A DNA stretch of 6,907 nucleotides, from contig DVEE01000186.1 of assembly GCA_015295885.1 (NCBI GenBank), positions 1 to 6,907 on the forward strand. The letters are read 5' to 3'. The translations under genes were made by a program, and so were the position numbers. Below the pieces are notes generated by a model, which searched no databases, had not been told where the DNA came from, and worked only from the letters and a program-made list of their open reading frames with translations. This document shows, one piece after another, positions 6,424 through 6,907 of the stretch. Position 1 is the first letter of the stretch. Each line of letters begins with the position of its first letter. The DNA is from Leptolyngbyaceae cyanobacterium M65_K2018_010 (GTDB lineage: Bacteria > Cyanobacteriota > Cyanobacteriia > Phormidesmidales > Phormidesmidaceae).

Positions 6424-6461
6424 TTTGGCAACCGCACAAACGGTGAGCGCTCAGGACAAAA

Positions 6462-6907
6462 TCAACCATCCAACGGGCTTCTCACCCCCCGCCCGCCGCG
6501 ATTCAGTACATGGGTGTAGACCATCGTGGTTTTGACATCCTTATGGCCCAACAACTCCTGCACGGTGCGGATGTCGTAGCCATCTTCCAGTAAGTGGGTT
6601 GCAAAACTATGGCGAAAGGTGTGACAACTGACCCGTTTCTGAAGTCCAGCCTGCTGTACAGCCTGCTTGAGGGTGCGCTGCACACTACTCTCATGGAGAT
6701 GATGACGCCGAACTAGGCCACTACGTGGATCTTGAGAACGCGATAGAGATGGAAAAACAAACTGCCAAATCCAGGCGCGATCGGCATGAGGATATTTGCG
6801 TTCTAAGGCAAAGGGTAGATAGACCGACCCATAGCCCTGGTCTAAATCATGTTGATGTAACCGTTTTACCTTTCGGAGATGATCTTTCAGCGGATCCATC
6901 AAACTAT
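6462..6907 (-). CDS. intI: integron-type tyrosine recombinase (IntI-like), C-terminal part, cut by the right edge
   Basis: Integron integrases recombine attI and attC sites to capture and shuffle gene cassettes. The frame is open to the right edge and ends at TGA 6464-6462. A TTG and an ATG near the edge (6902-6897) are internal codons, because the preceding codon AGT continues the frame and the sequence SLMDPLKDHL fits the middle of an integrase. Counting from that TTG, the integron-specific insert is at about 29-69 (LPFALERKYPHADRAWIW, then DPRSGLVRRHHLHES). The catalytic residues seen are His94 and Arg97 in CHTFRHSFATHL, His120 in ELLGHKD and the nucleophile Tyr129 in MVYTHV. The C-terminus GGRGVRSPLDG matches the IntI ending. 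The first catalytic arginine and the N-terminal domain lie outside; a full IntI is about 320-340 residues. The gene is convergent with mutS. The DNA is AT-richer than mutS (sampled 60-base lines 40-50 % GC against 67 %) and has no HIP1 site. Confidence 0.93.
   Translation of the reverse strand, partial: SLMDPLKDHLRKVKRLHQHDLDQGYGSVYLPFALERKYPHADRAWIWQFVFPSLSRSQDPRSGLVRRHHLHESSVQRTLKQAVQQAGLQKRVSCHTFRHSFATHLLEDGYDIRTVQELLGHKDVKTTMVYTHVLNRGGRGVRSPLDG

Noticed and set aside
5754..6437. Long minus-strand open frame (227 codons) opposite the mutS ATPase region
   Set aside because: It lies fully antisense to the conserved ATPase motifs over most of its length. GC-rich third positions of mutS remove stop codons from the opposite frame. 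The translation is Gly- and His-rich with no domain pattern and has no ribosome binding site.
6427..6467. Possible attC-like element between mutS and the integrase
   Set aside because: GCACAAAC and AAAATCAAC resemble one half-site, but no matching GTTRRRY partner is present at the right distance, and the palindrome TGAGCGCTCA cannot form an attC-like arm.
6897..6902. Start codon of the integrase at TTG or ATG near the right edge
   Set aside because: The frame is open through the edge, and the sequence before the ATG (codons for Ser and Leu) fits the middle of an integrase. A start here would lose the first catalytic arginine and the DNA-binding domain.

Overview
The window is chromosomal DNA from a cyanobacterium. 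The strongest sign is the HIP1 octamer GCGATCGC, found at nine positions in under 7 kb; about 0.1 would be expected by chance for an 8-mer. MutS and Lnt also read like cyanobacterial members of their families. The genus cannot be fixed from the sequence. A moderately GC-rich filamentous, Leptolyngbya-like lineage is only a guess.

Layout from left to right. The left edge (1-140) may hold the first codons of a minus-strand gene. A 95-residue protein of unknown function (141-428, minus) follows, then a complete lnt for apolipoprotein N-acyltransferase (548-2119, minus). A 120-bp divergent region (2120-2239) separates lnt from two plus-strand genes of unknown function. The first is a 214-residue protein with a proline-rich N-terminus and three membrane segments (2240-2884). 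The second is a 109-residue acidic, glutamine-rich, probably disordered protein (2905-3234). A hairpin-rich gap leads to a small minus-strand gene of 67 residues (3377-3580), which diverges from a complete mutS (3705-6389). At the right edge, convergent with mutS, is the C-terminal part of an integron-type tyrosine recombinase, IntI (6462-6907 and beyond).

Functionally, Lnt completes lipoprotein maturation in the plasma membrane and MutS starts mismatch repair. The two anchor genes are not obviously linked. The most interesting point is the IntI-like integrase, which carries the integron-specific insert and C-terminus, next to a repair gene in a cyanobacterium. Its attI site and any cassettes would normally lie beyond the right edge. 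A second point is that three successive plus-strand proteins carry short motifs resembling DNA sliding-clamp binding peptides: QLSLPV, QLALPL and, in MutS, a textbook QLDLF. Only the MutS motif has strong family support.

No intergenic stretch exceeds 300 bp. No RNA gene, CRISPR array or insertion sequence was seen.
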